Shown: positions 37,474-47,475 of the stretch, piece after piece
How the letters are laid out: every line of letters starts with the position of its first letter
How positions within the stretch are numbered: the stretch's first letter is position 1
Assembly (NCBI GenBank): GCA_034770075.1
Contig: CM068380.1
Span: 80,299,393-80,363,392 of the forward strand
Direction: 5' to 3'
DNA from: Aralia elata
Lineage: Eukaryota > Streptophyta > Magnoliopsida > Apiales > Araliaceae
Length of the DNA stretch: 64,000 nt
Notes under the pieces: generated by a model
What the model was told of the DNA's origin: nothing
Seen by the model: only the letters and a program-made list of their open reading frames with translations
Database searches by the model: none
Made by a program: the position numbers and the translations under genes

Positions 37474-38911
37474 ATCATTAAATCTAAATTCTGAGGTACT
37501 GCATTGTTTACTATGTTATTGGTTGTTTTAAAGAATGTTGTTTGTATTTTTAATATTGGGGCTGACTTTTGGGTTGTCTCAGGATCTCATTATATGTAGT
37601 ATCTCTTTATGTAAAAGTGCAATTCAAGTAAGAGCATAACAAGTTTTGTGAATGTAAAGTCTAAGTTACATGGGGTCCTGTACTTTGTTGGCTGTCAACA
37701 GCTAGTATATATAGTAGTAAAAGTGAAGAAGGTTAAGTCAAAAATTTCTTTTGGGACATTGGTTTTGGTTTTGTAAAGGATTAATCCCATCTTTTTGAGA
37801 ATTTAACATTACTGAAAATGTAAAGAATAAGAAAGTCCTTTGTCCATTTTATACCAATAATTTTTCTTCAATATGTTATTCTTGTTTCTCTGTTCTTTAA
37901 CTTTGGATACTAATTTTGTCTGATTTTGCAGCAAAGGATTTCTCACATAGACATGAAAGAAGTAAAAGGAATATTCAGTCAATGGGAACTGCGCACATTT
38001 GTTATTTTGAGCATGATCTTGCAAGTGCTTCTTATTTTCTGGACATACCAGCGCAATTGTGTGGCTTGTTGCTTTTCTGGACATATTCAGTCAATTGTGT
38101 GGCTTGTTGCTTTTCTTGCAGCAGATTCCATAGCAGAATAACCGCATTTTCTTTGGGGGAAAATGAGTTTTGGTTGAGTCATCTAATTAGGTTCATATAT
38201 TTTGAGTCAACAGCTTTATTTATCTGTTTCCTAGCTTGGAGAGAACGACGATTGTTTAACAAAATATTTTGTGGTGACTGTTATCATAGTATGTAATTGT
38301 TGTAGTAAGCAAGGCTTTGAAGCTATGCAATGCTTTTGTAATTGATATTCAACATATTATCAGCACTTGGTTTTGTATGCTCTTGTGTTCAATTTCCTCA
38401 TTTATGAATTTTATATGCCAATAATCCAGTCTGTTTATAGCCCTTTCTGTTTACTTGTGTTCTTATACGACTTCTATGTGCAAGAGGGTCAAACAGTATG
38501 GATGGTGTTGATAATTTAGTCTATGCTGTCTGTTGGATTCCTAAAGTTAAAATCTTTTTGGGCAAATCCGCAGCTGATATACATTATTTGGCTCATACCT
38601 CAACAACTTATAAGCCATTGATTTTCTAACAGAGTTGATGAATAAGCATGAGAACTAGAAAACTATAGTCTAATAGCTGGAATATATTAAAGCCCAGCTG
38701 GTGGTAGCATCATGAAGTACTGATGTTATTTATGATCTTCTGTAGTCAATATGTGCACATCCAACTTTTTTCCAACTATTCAACAAAATACAGGATTGAA
38801 AATGAATGACTAATCCTTCAGGAACATGACAATATTCAACACATTTTACATTAAACAATATAATCAGATTCTTATAGATCCTTAATGAACATGACAAAAT
38901 TCAACACAATA
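37474..38911. other. MULE interior between the convergent genes
   Basis: Presumed 3' UTRs of transposase and GRF gene. A 30-bp stretch containing CAATTGTGTGGCTTGTTGC is tandemly repeated at about 38051-38115. The open frames here are repetitive and hydrophobic and not convincing as genes. Confidence 0.5.
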
Positions 38912-39288
38912 TTACAATAACATGATTAAAATAAATAACCAAGAAATAACAAGTGCAGCAATAAATTTGTTTCTTCGCATTTTCCCTAGTGCACACATTT
39001 TCTCCATCTCCTCCTCCATTCCGTTAATCTTTCGAAGTAATCCGGAGATTAGTTGTCTTGATCTATCACACATTGGCGGATCATACCAAGCAAAAAATTG
39101 ACAAGCATTCCTCTGCAAACAATGAAGGTTTGAAAGTAAATATAATGGAAGAGATATAAAAAAAATTGAAACCCTAACACACTTACTTTTCCATAATTCG
39201 GACATGATAAAAACCTTCTTCCTGGGTTTGAATCGGTCCATGCTGTTTTAAGTTGAGGTCGTCTCTCACAATCACAATGTGCGTTCAT
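38912..39288 (-). CDS. GRF-type zinc-finger protein with coiled coil and hydrophobic tail, 2 exons, 100 aa
   Basis: Exons are 39187-39288 and 38912-39112 (102+201 nt, phase 0). The donor is AAA|GTAAGT and the acceptor TTTGCAG. The upstream in-frame codon before 39357 is a stop, and the first ATG in frame is at 39288. Residues about 5-48 form a GRF zinc finger, with CDC, then P, T.W, NPGRRF..C and C.FFAWYDP; the conserved C-x-C, C and C ligands are present. Then come a heptad-like segment (LISGLLRKINGMEEEMEKM) and a C-terminal hydrophobic stretch (FIAALVISWLFILIMLL) that could be a tail anchor. GRF fingers bind single-stranded nucleic acid in other proteins. It lies inside the MULE, convergent with the transposase, in the place mudrB has in MuDR. 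It may be an accessory transposition protein or a captured host gene. Confidence 0.75.
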
Positions 39289-39359
39289 ACTAATCAAGTC
39301 AACAAAGCTAGGTAATGACAGAGGCACAATACAAAGTAAAGGAGAAATCAACACCACCT

Positions 39360-40152
39360 AGGAGGGAATATAGATGTAACTGCTTGTCACTGAATATAAA
39401 AGAAAGGAAACCTTTTTGCTAAAACAAACCTACTGTTCAAACACACCACTAAACAGCATTATACAGCGCTTTGGTTTGCCTATATTGTACTAAGTAACTT
39501 CACAATCAAGAACTGCCACTAGGGTCGGATGTGCCACATTTAAGAAAGATCATAATGAAACAGAAAAGTCTTACAGATTCATAGAAGGCTAAAAAGTTCA
39601 AAGCATCAATGCCACATATATAACGAACATTTTATAATGACGCACATATTCTACATATACTCTCACTACATAATCTCTGCCCAAGATAGATAATTTTACG
39701 TTCATAAAATCTCTGCCCAAGATAGATAATTTTAAGTACATAAAATAGCATGTAGTATCATTGGAGATGATTTATGTCATTATAGCCATTACAATCACCA
39801 TTGTTTACGGCCTAGGTTAATTTATGACATTAACAAAATACATAATATATTGTCAATTGAAAACAAAAAACAAACTCAAGGAAATAAGTTATTCAAAAGA
39901 AATTCACAAACAAATAGCTTACTGTTAATCAAATGCTCCTGCAGACAGGGAGAACAGAGAGAATTAAAATGTATAACTAATCCATATCGCAATAGAACTT
40001 AATTTTCAGGATATGATTATGGCATTTACAAATCATAATAGCAATATATTAAGGAACAAGAACTAAAGCTGGAGGGGAATATATAATAAACAAAATATTT
40101 GAGATTGACAATACCAAAATAAATATTTCCCAAAAAAGGAAAACCCACAAGA
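39360..40152. other. MULE interior, presumed upstream region of the GRF gene
   Basis: No coding region. A 36-bp block containing CTCTGCCCAAGATAGATAAT is repeated in tandem at about 39672-39745. TAG|G at 39358 could be the acceptor of a leader intron whose first exon lies in the right TIR. Confidence 0.45.
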
Positions 40153-40277
40153 AATCGCACCTTGCAAGCTTATCCCAGATGTCAGAAGAAATCGTTCGTA
40201 TTAGAGCTTTGGTTTGTCTGAAAACACGAAATGAGAGAGAACATTTTCAATTAGGGCTTGATTTGGAATACCCATAA

Positions 40278-41274
40278 TGATAGACTCCACGGCACGCTTG
40301 CATGAGGTGGTCGTCGCCCGGATCGTTTCTAACAAGTTGATAGGATGGATAGCTTGCAACACCTTAACCCCTCGCCTATATGTAGACGGTAATCTTGGTA
40401 CAATTGCTTGCAAATGAAGTTTGCGTAGGATGGACACCAACGACACCTCGACCCCTCGCTTATGTTGAAGCGATAATCTTGGTACAATCGACGATTGATG
40501 CGGTAGAAGACGCCACACACAACTATGATTGGTTGTATGATAAGTCAATTATAAATCTTAAAGAAGAACTAAGGAACACTTAGGAATTCTCAAAAAAACC
40601 ACAAGTAGAGAAACAAACTCACAATAATATTGATAATCTGAAAATTAATGAATGATTTCAAGTTTACAATAGCACCTATTTATACTAGTTTTAGAAACAA
40701 ACTAGAAGCTTCTAGAAGCACACACTCTTTGAAATACAAGCACACAAATATGGAAATGTTACAATCAGAACACATGTAATTGATCCTAAATACTGATATC
40801 ATGTTTTGGATGAAAGAAGGTTCGAAAATCAAGAAAGTTAAAAAATAACAAATTGCATCCAGGAGGTTCTCGCCGGGGCGAGAAAAATGAACTGGAGTTT
40901 CTCGCCGGGGCGAGCTCCTCGCCGGGGCGAGAAAATTGAACTGCAAATTCTCGTTGGGGCGAGCTTCTCGTCGGGGCGAGAAAAATGGCCTGGAAAAGCT
41001 CGCCGGGGCGAGCTAGCCTGTTCCATGCAGACTGTGTTCTTTCATTGTTTTGATCGCCACGTCCATTCGTAACATGTTTACGGGCTTCATACGTTTGGAC
41101 TCCACCTCCATGACTTCTATACTTGATCCAATCTCGTTCCATAGTTCGTGGATCATTCCGTTAAGTCCGTCTTTGAAGGTTTTAGCTCGGGCTCTAGTAA
41201 CGGGTCCAAGTGGCAATTGCAATGGGTCTTCTCGGGTTGTGTCACGGGTTTCTGGATTATGGATGTCCTCATCA
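40278..41274 (-). repeat. 3' LTR of the Ty3/Gypsy element (997 bp)
   Basis: Nearly identical to 46199-47161 apart from point changes and a net 34 bp accounted for by two additional 17-bp palindrome units. The end of the pol reading frame runs about 260 bp into it. High similarity of the two LTRs implies a fairly recent insertion. Confidence 0.93.
40868..41023. repeat. GC-rich palindrome cluster in the LTR
   Basis: Six copies of the 14-bp palindrome CTCGCCGGGGCGAG or close variants (CTCGTTGGGGCGAG, CTCGTCGGGGCGAG) are spaced by AAAAATGAACTGGAG-like linkers. The 5' LTR has four copies at about 46788-46900. It is much richer in GC than anything around it. Confidence 0.85.
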
Positions 41275-43988
41275 TACCTCTCCTCTTGAAGAGGATTTGT
41301 CCTCAAATCTTCACCTACATCAAACGGGCTTAGATCAGAAACATTAAAAGTTGCACTAACAGTATACTCACCGGGTAAATCCAATTTGTAAGCATTGTTG
41401 TTAATGCGTTCAAACACTTGAAATGGTCCATCTCCTCTCGGAAGTAATTTTGAACGCCTTTGAGCAGGAAATCTTTCCTTACGCATGTGTAGCCATACCC
41501 AATCCCCGGGCTCGAAGATTACTTGACGCCGACCCTTGTTGGCCTGTCGAGCATATTGATCCGTCTTCTTCTCAATGTTAAGCCTTGTCTTCTCATGTAT
41601 CTGCTTAACAAAATCAGCCTTGTTTTTGCCATCCATGTGAGTATACTCAGAAATAGGTAAATGTGCTAAATCCAATGGTGTTAAAGGATTAAAACCATAC
41701 ACAATTTCAAAAGGTGAGAATTTAGTAGCCGAGTGGACAGACCTATTATAAGCAAACTCAACATGGGGCAAACATTCTTCCCAAAGCTTAATATTCTTAT
41801 TAATGATAGCCCTTAATAATGCAGATAGAGTCCTATTTACTACTTCCGTTTGTCCATTAGTTTGTGGATGACAAGTAGTTGAAAACAACAGTTTAGTTCC
41901 TAGTTTACACCACAAAGTTTTCCAAAAGTAGCTCAAGAACTTAGCATCTCTATCCGAAACAATTGTTCGGGGCATGCCATGCAGACGCACAATATCTCTA
42001 AAGAATAAATCAGCAATATGGGATGCATCATCAGTTTTATGACATGGAATGAAGTGTGCCATTTTTGAAAATCTACCTACAACCACAAATATAGAATCAT
42101 GACCATACTTAGATCTAGGTAATCCCAACACAAAATCCATAGACAAATCAGTCCAAGGTTCACTCGAAATTGGCAATGGTGTGTATAACCCATGGGGTTG
42201 AACACGAGATTTAGCTTGACGACAGGTAATGCACCTATCACAAATTCGTTCCACATCTCGTTTCATATGGGGCCAGTAGAAATGTTCTTTTAACACAGAT
42301 AAGGTCTTATCAACACCAAAATGTCCCATCAAACCTCCTCCATGTGATTCTCGAACCAATAGTTCACGTAAAGAACTTGCAGGTATACACAATCGATTCT
42401 CACGAAACAAGAATCCATCCATCTTGAAGTACTTACCTACAACATTCTTTTCACAAATTTTAAACTCTTCACAGAAATCATGGTCATTAACATACAATTC
42501 TTTGATTTATTCAAAACCAAGTAATTTTGTGTCGAGAGTATTTAACAACACATACCTTCGCGAAAGAGCATCAGCCACGACATTTTCCTTACCTTGCTTA
42601 TAGCGAATGACGTATGGAAATGTCTCGATGAACTCCATCCATCGTGCATGTCTTTTGTTCAACTTGTGTTGGCCTTTCAAATATTTCAATGATTCATGAT
42701 CTGTGTGAATCACAAATTCCTTAGGCCACAGGTAATGTTGCCAAGTCTCCAATGATCGAACTAAGGCATATAACTCCTTGTCATAGGTAGGATAGTTCAA
42801 AGCTGCTCCACTCAATTTTTCACTGAAATATGCAACGGGTTTTCCTTCTTGCATCAACACAGCTCCAATGCCTAAACCTGAAGCATCACATTCAATTTCA
42901 AAGGTTTTAGTGAAATTTGGTAATACAAGTAAAGGAGCGTTAGTTAATTTTTCTTTAATCAAATTAAACGCTTTTTCCTGTGCATCATCCCACTTGAATC
43001 CTACACTCTTTTTGATTACTTCGGTGAGTGGTGCTGTGACTTCGCTGAAATTCCTTACAAACCGTCTATAGAAACTTGCGAGTCCATGAAAGCTTCAAAC
43101 TTGACTGACATTAGAAGGAGTTGGCCATTCTTGGATTGCACGTACCTTTTCTTCGTCAACCTGTACTCCCTGTGTACTAACAACAAAACCAAGAAACACA
43201 ACTCGATCCGTACAAAATGTGCATTTGTCCATATTAGCATACAATTTTTCTTTTCAAAGCACATCTAGGACAGATTTTATATGCAATGCATGTTCAACTA
43301 AATCTTTGCTATAGATTAAGATATCATCAAAGTAGATAACTACAAACTTTCCAATGAAGGAACGCAAAACATGGTTCATTAGTCTCATGAATGTGCTAGG
43401 AGCATTAGTTAAACCAAAAGGTAAGACTAACCACTCATATAACCCATATTTTGTTTTAAAAGCAGTTTTCCATTCATCCCCTTCATGCATTCTAATCTGA
43501 TGATAGCCACTCTTTAAGTCAATTTTAGAAAACACACAAGATCCATGCAATTCATCTAACATGTCATCTAACCTAGGGATGGGATGCCGATATTTTACCG
43601 TGATGTTATTTACCGCTCAACAATCAATGCACATACGCCAATTCCCATCTTTCTTAGGTACTAAAATAACTGGAACCGCACATGGACTCATGCTTTCCCT
43701 CACAAAACCCTTGTCCATTAGCTCGTCAACTTGCCTTTGCAATTCCTTTGTTTCCTCGGGATTGCTCCGGTATGCCGGGCGATTTGGAATGGTCGCGCCT
43801 AGGACAAAGTCAATTTGATGTTCAATTCCCCGAATTGGTGGTAATCCCTGTGGAAGTTCCTCGGGAAATACATCCTGATAATCCTGTAAAAGAGCAGAAA
43901 CAACACTAGGCAAAAAAGGATTATTAGCGTTAGTATTTAAAAGTGCCTCCTTATACCGAAGTATAATCATTGGCTTTTTAGAATCCAA
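41013..43988 (-). pseudogene. Ty3/Gypsy pol (RT-RNase H-integrase), four in-frame stops
   Basis: One reading frame runs through the region, interrupted by TGA at 43617-43619, TGA at 43254-43256, TGA at 43095-43097 and TAA at 42507-42509. Reverse transcriptase motifs are visible (KIDLKSGYHQIRM, VIYFDDILIYS with the YFDD active site). RNase H follows (FEIECDASGLGIGAVL, HTDHESLKYL). Integrase has an HHCC finger (H in GHFGVDK and C in DRCITCRQ) and a DDE core (D in MDFVLGLP, D in IVSDRDAKF, E in NGQTEVVNRT). The tail contains GPVTRARAKTF and runs into the 3' LTR, ending at 41013. All four stops are of a kind a C-to-T change can make, as in methylated, silenced transposons. Its frame also differs from the gag frame upstream. 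Confidence 0.9.
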
Positions 43989-43996
43989 AGCTCGCC

Positions 43997-45751
43997 TTAC
44001 ATCACTCCTTTTTGCAAAAATGTTTGTTTTTCTCTCTTCTTTCTTTTTTTCTCTCTCTTTTGTTTTTTTTCATGATCTCTCTGTAAGTGTGTTTGATCCT
44101 CATGCACTTGTTTTGGTGACATAGGACACAAGGTAACTTTTCTTTGATTGTGAACAAAAGAGTACTCATTAGTAAAACCGTCGTGTTTTACTCGCCGATC
44201 GAACTGCCAAGGTCTCCCAAGTAGTAAATGACCTGCCTGCATAGGAACTACATCACAAAGGATCTCATCAACATACTTCCCAATTGTAAACGGCACGGAT
44301 ACTTGCTTGGTAACTTTGATGTCGCCGCTGTCATTGAGCCACTGCAATCGGTATGGGTGAGGGTGTTTGGATGTTGTAAGTCCCAATTTCTCTACCATTG
44401 CGATGCTCGCTACATTTGTACAGCTCCCACCATCAATTACAACACAACAAATCTTACCATTTACCATGCATCTAGTATGAAACAGATTCTCTCTTTGCTC
44501 GCTGCTTTCTTCTTTTGCCTGTGTACTAAGCATTCTCCGTGTAACCAATACTTCGCCATGCATAGCAACCTCTCTATCTTCCTTCAATGGTGGCATAGAG
44601 TCATTGTCACTATTTTCTTCCTCGGTCTCCAAATCCCCATTATCAAGCAATAACATAGTTCTTTGATTTGGGCATTGATTTGCAATATGTCCCCTGCCTT
44701 GACATTTAAAGCATACAATATCTCGATTACGACTAGTAGAAGGTGTATTAGTTTTACCTTGCACTACTTGAGTAGCCGCTCCTTGCTTGATTTCTGGCTT
44801 TGGTTTGAAAACATTTGGCTTTTCCTCACGCTTCACATTATTGGCTTTCCATGATGAACCTGTGGTAGGATTTGTTCGTTGGCCACCCCTCCTCTTAAGT
44901 TGCTTCTCTATTTTGATAGCCATGTGCACCATATCTTCCAATACCACATAATGTTGACGCTCCACCAAATCTGCAATGTCCCAATTTAAACCTGCTGAAA
45001 ATTGGGCCATGGTTGCCTCATTATCCTCGTCGATGTCAGCTCTAGACATTAACATCTCCATTTCCTTGAAGTAGTCCTCCACACTTTTGTTTCCCTGTCT
45101 CAAATTTTGTAAGTTTCGAAACAGATCTCGATAATAGTGGCTTGGGACAAACCTCTTTTTCATTACAGCTTTCATTTCTGCCCAAGTCTCGATTGGACGT
45201 TCTCTGCACCTCCTTCGGCTGATCATCAATTGATCCCACCAAGTAACTGCATAGTCTGAAAATTCGGTAGCTGCAATTCTAACTTTCTTGAGATCCGAGT
45301 AGTTGTGACAGTCAAAGATCCACTCCATTTTCCTTTCCCATTCTAAATATGCCTCGGGATCACTTCTGCCTTGGAATGTGGGAATTTTCATTTTGATGCT
45401 ATCAAGATTGTTGTCCTCTCGATGTCGTCCGCCTCTATCCTTTGCAAAATGTCTCCTAGGAATAAAGTCAGTTTCTCGATCCTCTTCCTCACTAAACCTT
45501 TCATCATAGTAATTTGCCTCCTCTAGCCTTGCTTCCTTTTGTTGGGTCTTTCCCTTTGGGCGCCCACCCGGAGGGATTTGAGTTCGTTCCCCTCGAGTGT
45601 CACTCAATTGATCGATGCGATCATGCACTTGTTCCATAGCCATCCCTAATTGTCTAGAAAATTCTTTCATCATAGCCTCCATCATGAGTTTTGGGTCAAA
45701 ATTCGATGTGAAAGGTTCATTTTCAATTGTCTTATCTCTTGTGTTAGACAT
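43997..45751 (-). CDS. Ty3/Gypsy gag with protease region
   Basis: The start is taken at 45751 (MSNTRDKT), about 440 bases after the 5' LTR; a longer open frame begins upstream but without gag-like sequence. The retrotransposon gag domain is at about residues 120-260 (DPEAYLEWERKMEWIF, YRDLFRNLQNLRQG). A CCHC zinc knuckle follows (CFKCQGRGHIANQC), then an aspartic-protease-like region (VVIDGGSCTNVAS, where the usual DSG is DGG; LLLGRPWQFD). The frame ends at 43997 in a Lys-rich tail, and the RT frame begins at once in a different frame. Whether that shift is natural or a lesion cannot be told here. This protein would form the virus-like particle in the cytoplasm. Confidence 0.88.
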   Translation of the reverse strand: MSNTRDKTIENEPFTSNFDPKLMMEAMMKEFSRQLGMAMEQVHDRIDQLSDTRGERTQIPPGGRPKGKTQQKEARLEEANYYDERFSEEEDRETDFIPRRHFAKDRGGRHREDNNLDSIKMKIPTFQGRSDPEAYLEWERKMEWIFDCHNYSDLKKVRIAATEFSDYAVTWWDQLMISRRRCRERPIETWAEMKAVMKKRFVPSHYYRDLFRNLQNLRQGNKSVEDYFKEMEMLMSRADIDEDNEATMAQFSAGLNWDIADLVERQHYVVLEDMVHMAIKIEKQLKRRGGQRTNPTTGSSWKANNVKREEKPNVFKPKPEIKQGAATQVVQGKTNTPSTSRNRDIVCFKCQGRGHIANQCPNQRTMLLLDNGDLETEEENSDNDSMPPLKEDREVAMHGEVLVTRRMLSTQAKEESSEQRENLFHTRCMVNGKICCVVIDGGSCTNVASIAMVEKLGLTTSKHPHPYRLQWLNDSGDIKVTKQVSVPFTIGKYVDEILCDVVPMQAGHLLLGRPWQFDRRVKHDGFTNEYSFVHNQRKVTLCPMSPKQVHEDQTHLQRDHEKKQKREKKRKKREKQTFLQKGVM

Positions 45752-46184
45752 ATTTCCTGCAAAACAAAGATTAGTAGAAAAGTAGTTCCTCACCACTCTC
45801 TTACGTGTATCACTCAAACAATATATCACACAAATAGGAAACGCTCGTGTATCACACAATTAGGCTTTTATTCTCAATTAAATTTAATACTCTTGCCTTT
45901 TTCCGCTCGTAGTTCTCACTAATAGGTTCTTTTTGAATTCTCACAAATATTACCTCAATTCTCTAATTACAATCCAATAATAACTTATCAAGAACACAAT
46001 ATAGAAAGTACGACCCTTCACAATACTTCCAACCGCCAAATATGATTCTTGTAAATGAAAATCCCTAATGATAGCAATTCACAATGCAAATTTTCTGCTA
46101 TATATTTTATGCAGTTTTTTTTTTTTTTTTTTTTACTATAATTCAACAACAAAAGTAAAGATAAGTAACTTGATAGGAAACTTA

Positions 46185-46196
46185 GCTTTGATACCA
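46185..46196 (-). promoter_or_regulatory. primer-binding site (initiator tRNA-Met type)
   Basis: The minus strand reads TGGTATCAAAGC two bases after the 5' LTR, one change from the usual plant TGGTATCAGAGC complementary to the 3' end of initiator tRNA-Met. It primes minus-strand DNA synthesis. Confidence 0.85.
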
Positions 46197-46198
46197 AA

Positions 46199-47161
46199 TG
46201 ATAGACTCCACGGCACGCTTGCGTGAGGTGGTCGTCGCCCGGATCGTTTCTAACAAGTTGATAGGATGGATAGCTTGCAACACCTTAACCCCTCGCCTAT
46301 ATGTAGACGGTAATCTTGGTACAATTGCTTGCAAATGAAGTTTGCGTAGGATGGACACCAACGACACCTCGACCCCTCGCTTATGTTGAAGCGGTAATCT
46401 TGGTACAATCGACGATTGATGCGGTAGAAGACGCCACACACAACTATGATTGGTTGTATGATAAGTCAATTATAAATCTTAAAGAAGAACTAAGGAACAC
46501 TTAGGAATTCTCAAAAAAACCACAAGTAGAGAAACAAACTCACAATAATATTGATAATCTGAAAATTAATGAATGATTTCAAGTTTACAATAGCACCTAT
46601 TTATACTAGTTTTAGAAACAAACTAGAAGCTTCTAGAAGCACACACTCTTTGAAATACAAGCACACAAATATGGAAATGTTACAATCAGAACACATGTAA
46701 TTGATCCTAAATACTGATATCATGTTTTGGATGAAAGAAGGTTCGAAAATCAAGAAAGTCAAAAAATAACAAATTGCATCCAGGAGGTTCTCGCCGGGGC
46801 GAGAAAAATGAACTGGAGTTTCTCGCCGGGGCGAGAAAATTGAACTGCAAATTCTCGCCGGGGCGAGAAAAATGGCCTGGAAAAGCTCGCCGGGGCGAGC
46901 TAGCCTGTTCCATGCAGACTGTGTTCTTTCATCGTTTTGATCGCCACGTCCATTCGTAACATGTTTACGGGCTTCATACGTTTGGACTCCACCTCCATGA
47001 CTTCTATACTTGATCCAATCTCGTTCCATAGTTCGTGGATCATTCCGTTAAGTCCGTCTTTGAAGGTTTTAGCTCGGGCTCTAGTAACGGGTCCAAGTGG
47101 CAATTGCAATGGGTCTTCTCGGGTTGTGTCACGGGTTTCTGGATTATGGATGTCCTCATCA
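46199..47161 (-). repeat. 5' LTR of the Ty3/Gypsy element (963 bp)
   Basis: Direct repeat of 40278-41274 with few differences; TG and CA ends, followed by the CATAA target duplication. It should hold the element's promoter. It also contains a duplicate of the last codons of pol (46900-47161). Confidence 0.93.
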
Positions 47162-47475
47162 CATAAAAAACTGATTTGGATTGGAGACATACCAGGATTT
47201 AGAGCTTCTTTTGGAAGCACACCCTTGAGAATCGGATGAGGGACTTCAAAACCCCTCTTCTTTCCTCATAAATCAGCCCACTGATTCTCTTTACTCCGCC
47301 TCTTCTCGCCTCCTAGCTCGCCTCTCTTTACTCCGCCTCTTCTCGCCTCTTTCAGATGATAGAAATAAGAGAAGAAAAATGACGCGAAGTTTTTTTGAGC
47401 GAGGAGAGAGAAAAAAGGCGTGTTTTTAATAGGTAAGCTGGGTAAGTTTTTTAAGGGTAAGCACCTGATCCCTAC
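47162..47475 (-). repeat. right terminal inverted repeat of the MULE, outer part
   Basis: Inverted match to 33938-34236. The inner part of the same arm is at 40153-40277 on the other side of the Ty3/Gypsy insertion. It begins with the CATAA target duplication of that insertion. It holds an internal duplication of the AGAGGCGAG/AAGAGGCGGAGT block that the left arm has only once. Confidence 0.82.

Larger units (their letters stand above)
40278..47161 (-). mobile_element. Ty3/Gypsy LTR retrotransposon nested in the MULE right TIR
   Basis: LTRs lie at both ends (46199-47161 is the 5' LTR, 40278-41274 the 3' LTR in minus orientation). They begin TGATGAGGACATCC and end GGAGTCTATCA on the minus strand. 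The TSD is CATAA at 40273-40277 and 47162-47166. The primer-binding site follows the 5' LTR after two bases. A purine tract (AGAGGAGAGGTA, 41275-41286) abuts the 3' LTR. Gene order is gag, protease, reverse transcriptase, RNase H, integrase, which defines Ty3/Gypsy (integrase last). I do not see a clear chromodomain. Pol carries four in-frame stops, so this copy is not autonomous. Confidence 0.93.
33938..47475 (+). mobile_element. Mutator-like element (MULE) with long TIRs, FAR1-type transposase and GRF zinc-finger gene
   Basis: The outermost about 135 bp at the left (33938 on, GTAGAGATCAGGTGCTTACC) reappears inverted at the right end (to 47475, GTAGGGATCAGGTGCTTACC). Similarity continues with indels for about 450 bp. 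The element carries a MULE transposase (plus strand) and a convergent GRF zinc-finger gene (minus strand). It inserted into a TA-rich microsatellite, so the usual 9-11-bp TSD cannot be read: the left flank is (TA)n and the right is TGTGTGTATATA. Its right TIR is interrupted by a Ty3/Gypsy element (40278-47161); without that and one TSD copy the MULE is about 6.65 kb. TIRs, a DDE transposase with SWIM finger and the two-gene layout support a MuDR-like assignment. Confidence 0.88.

Noticed and set aside
37916..38296. 126-residue open frame downstream of the transposase
   Set aside because: It contains an internal tandem repeat and Cys/Phe-rich low-complexity sequence, and lies in the expected 3' UTR between convergent genes.
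40868..41023. CRISPR-like regularly spaced repeats
   Set aside because: Palindromic units with near-identical linkers inside a plant LTR; not unique spacers and not a prokaryotic context.
46182..46469. Open frame MTYHTTNHSC and its twin at 40201-40548
   Set aside because: Lies in the LTR and is duplicated with it; no domain and no coding bias.
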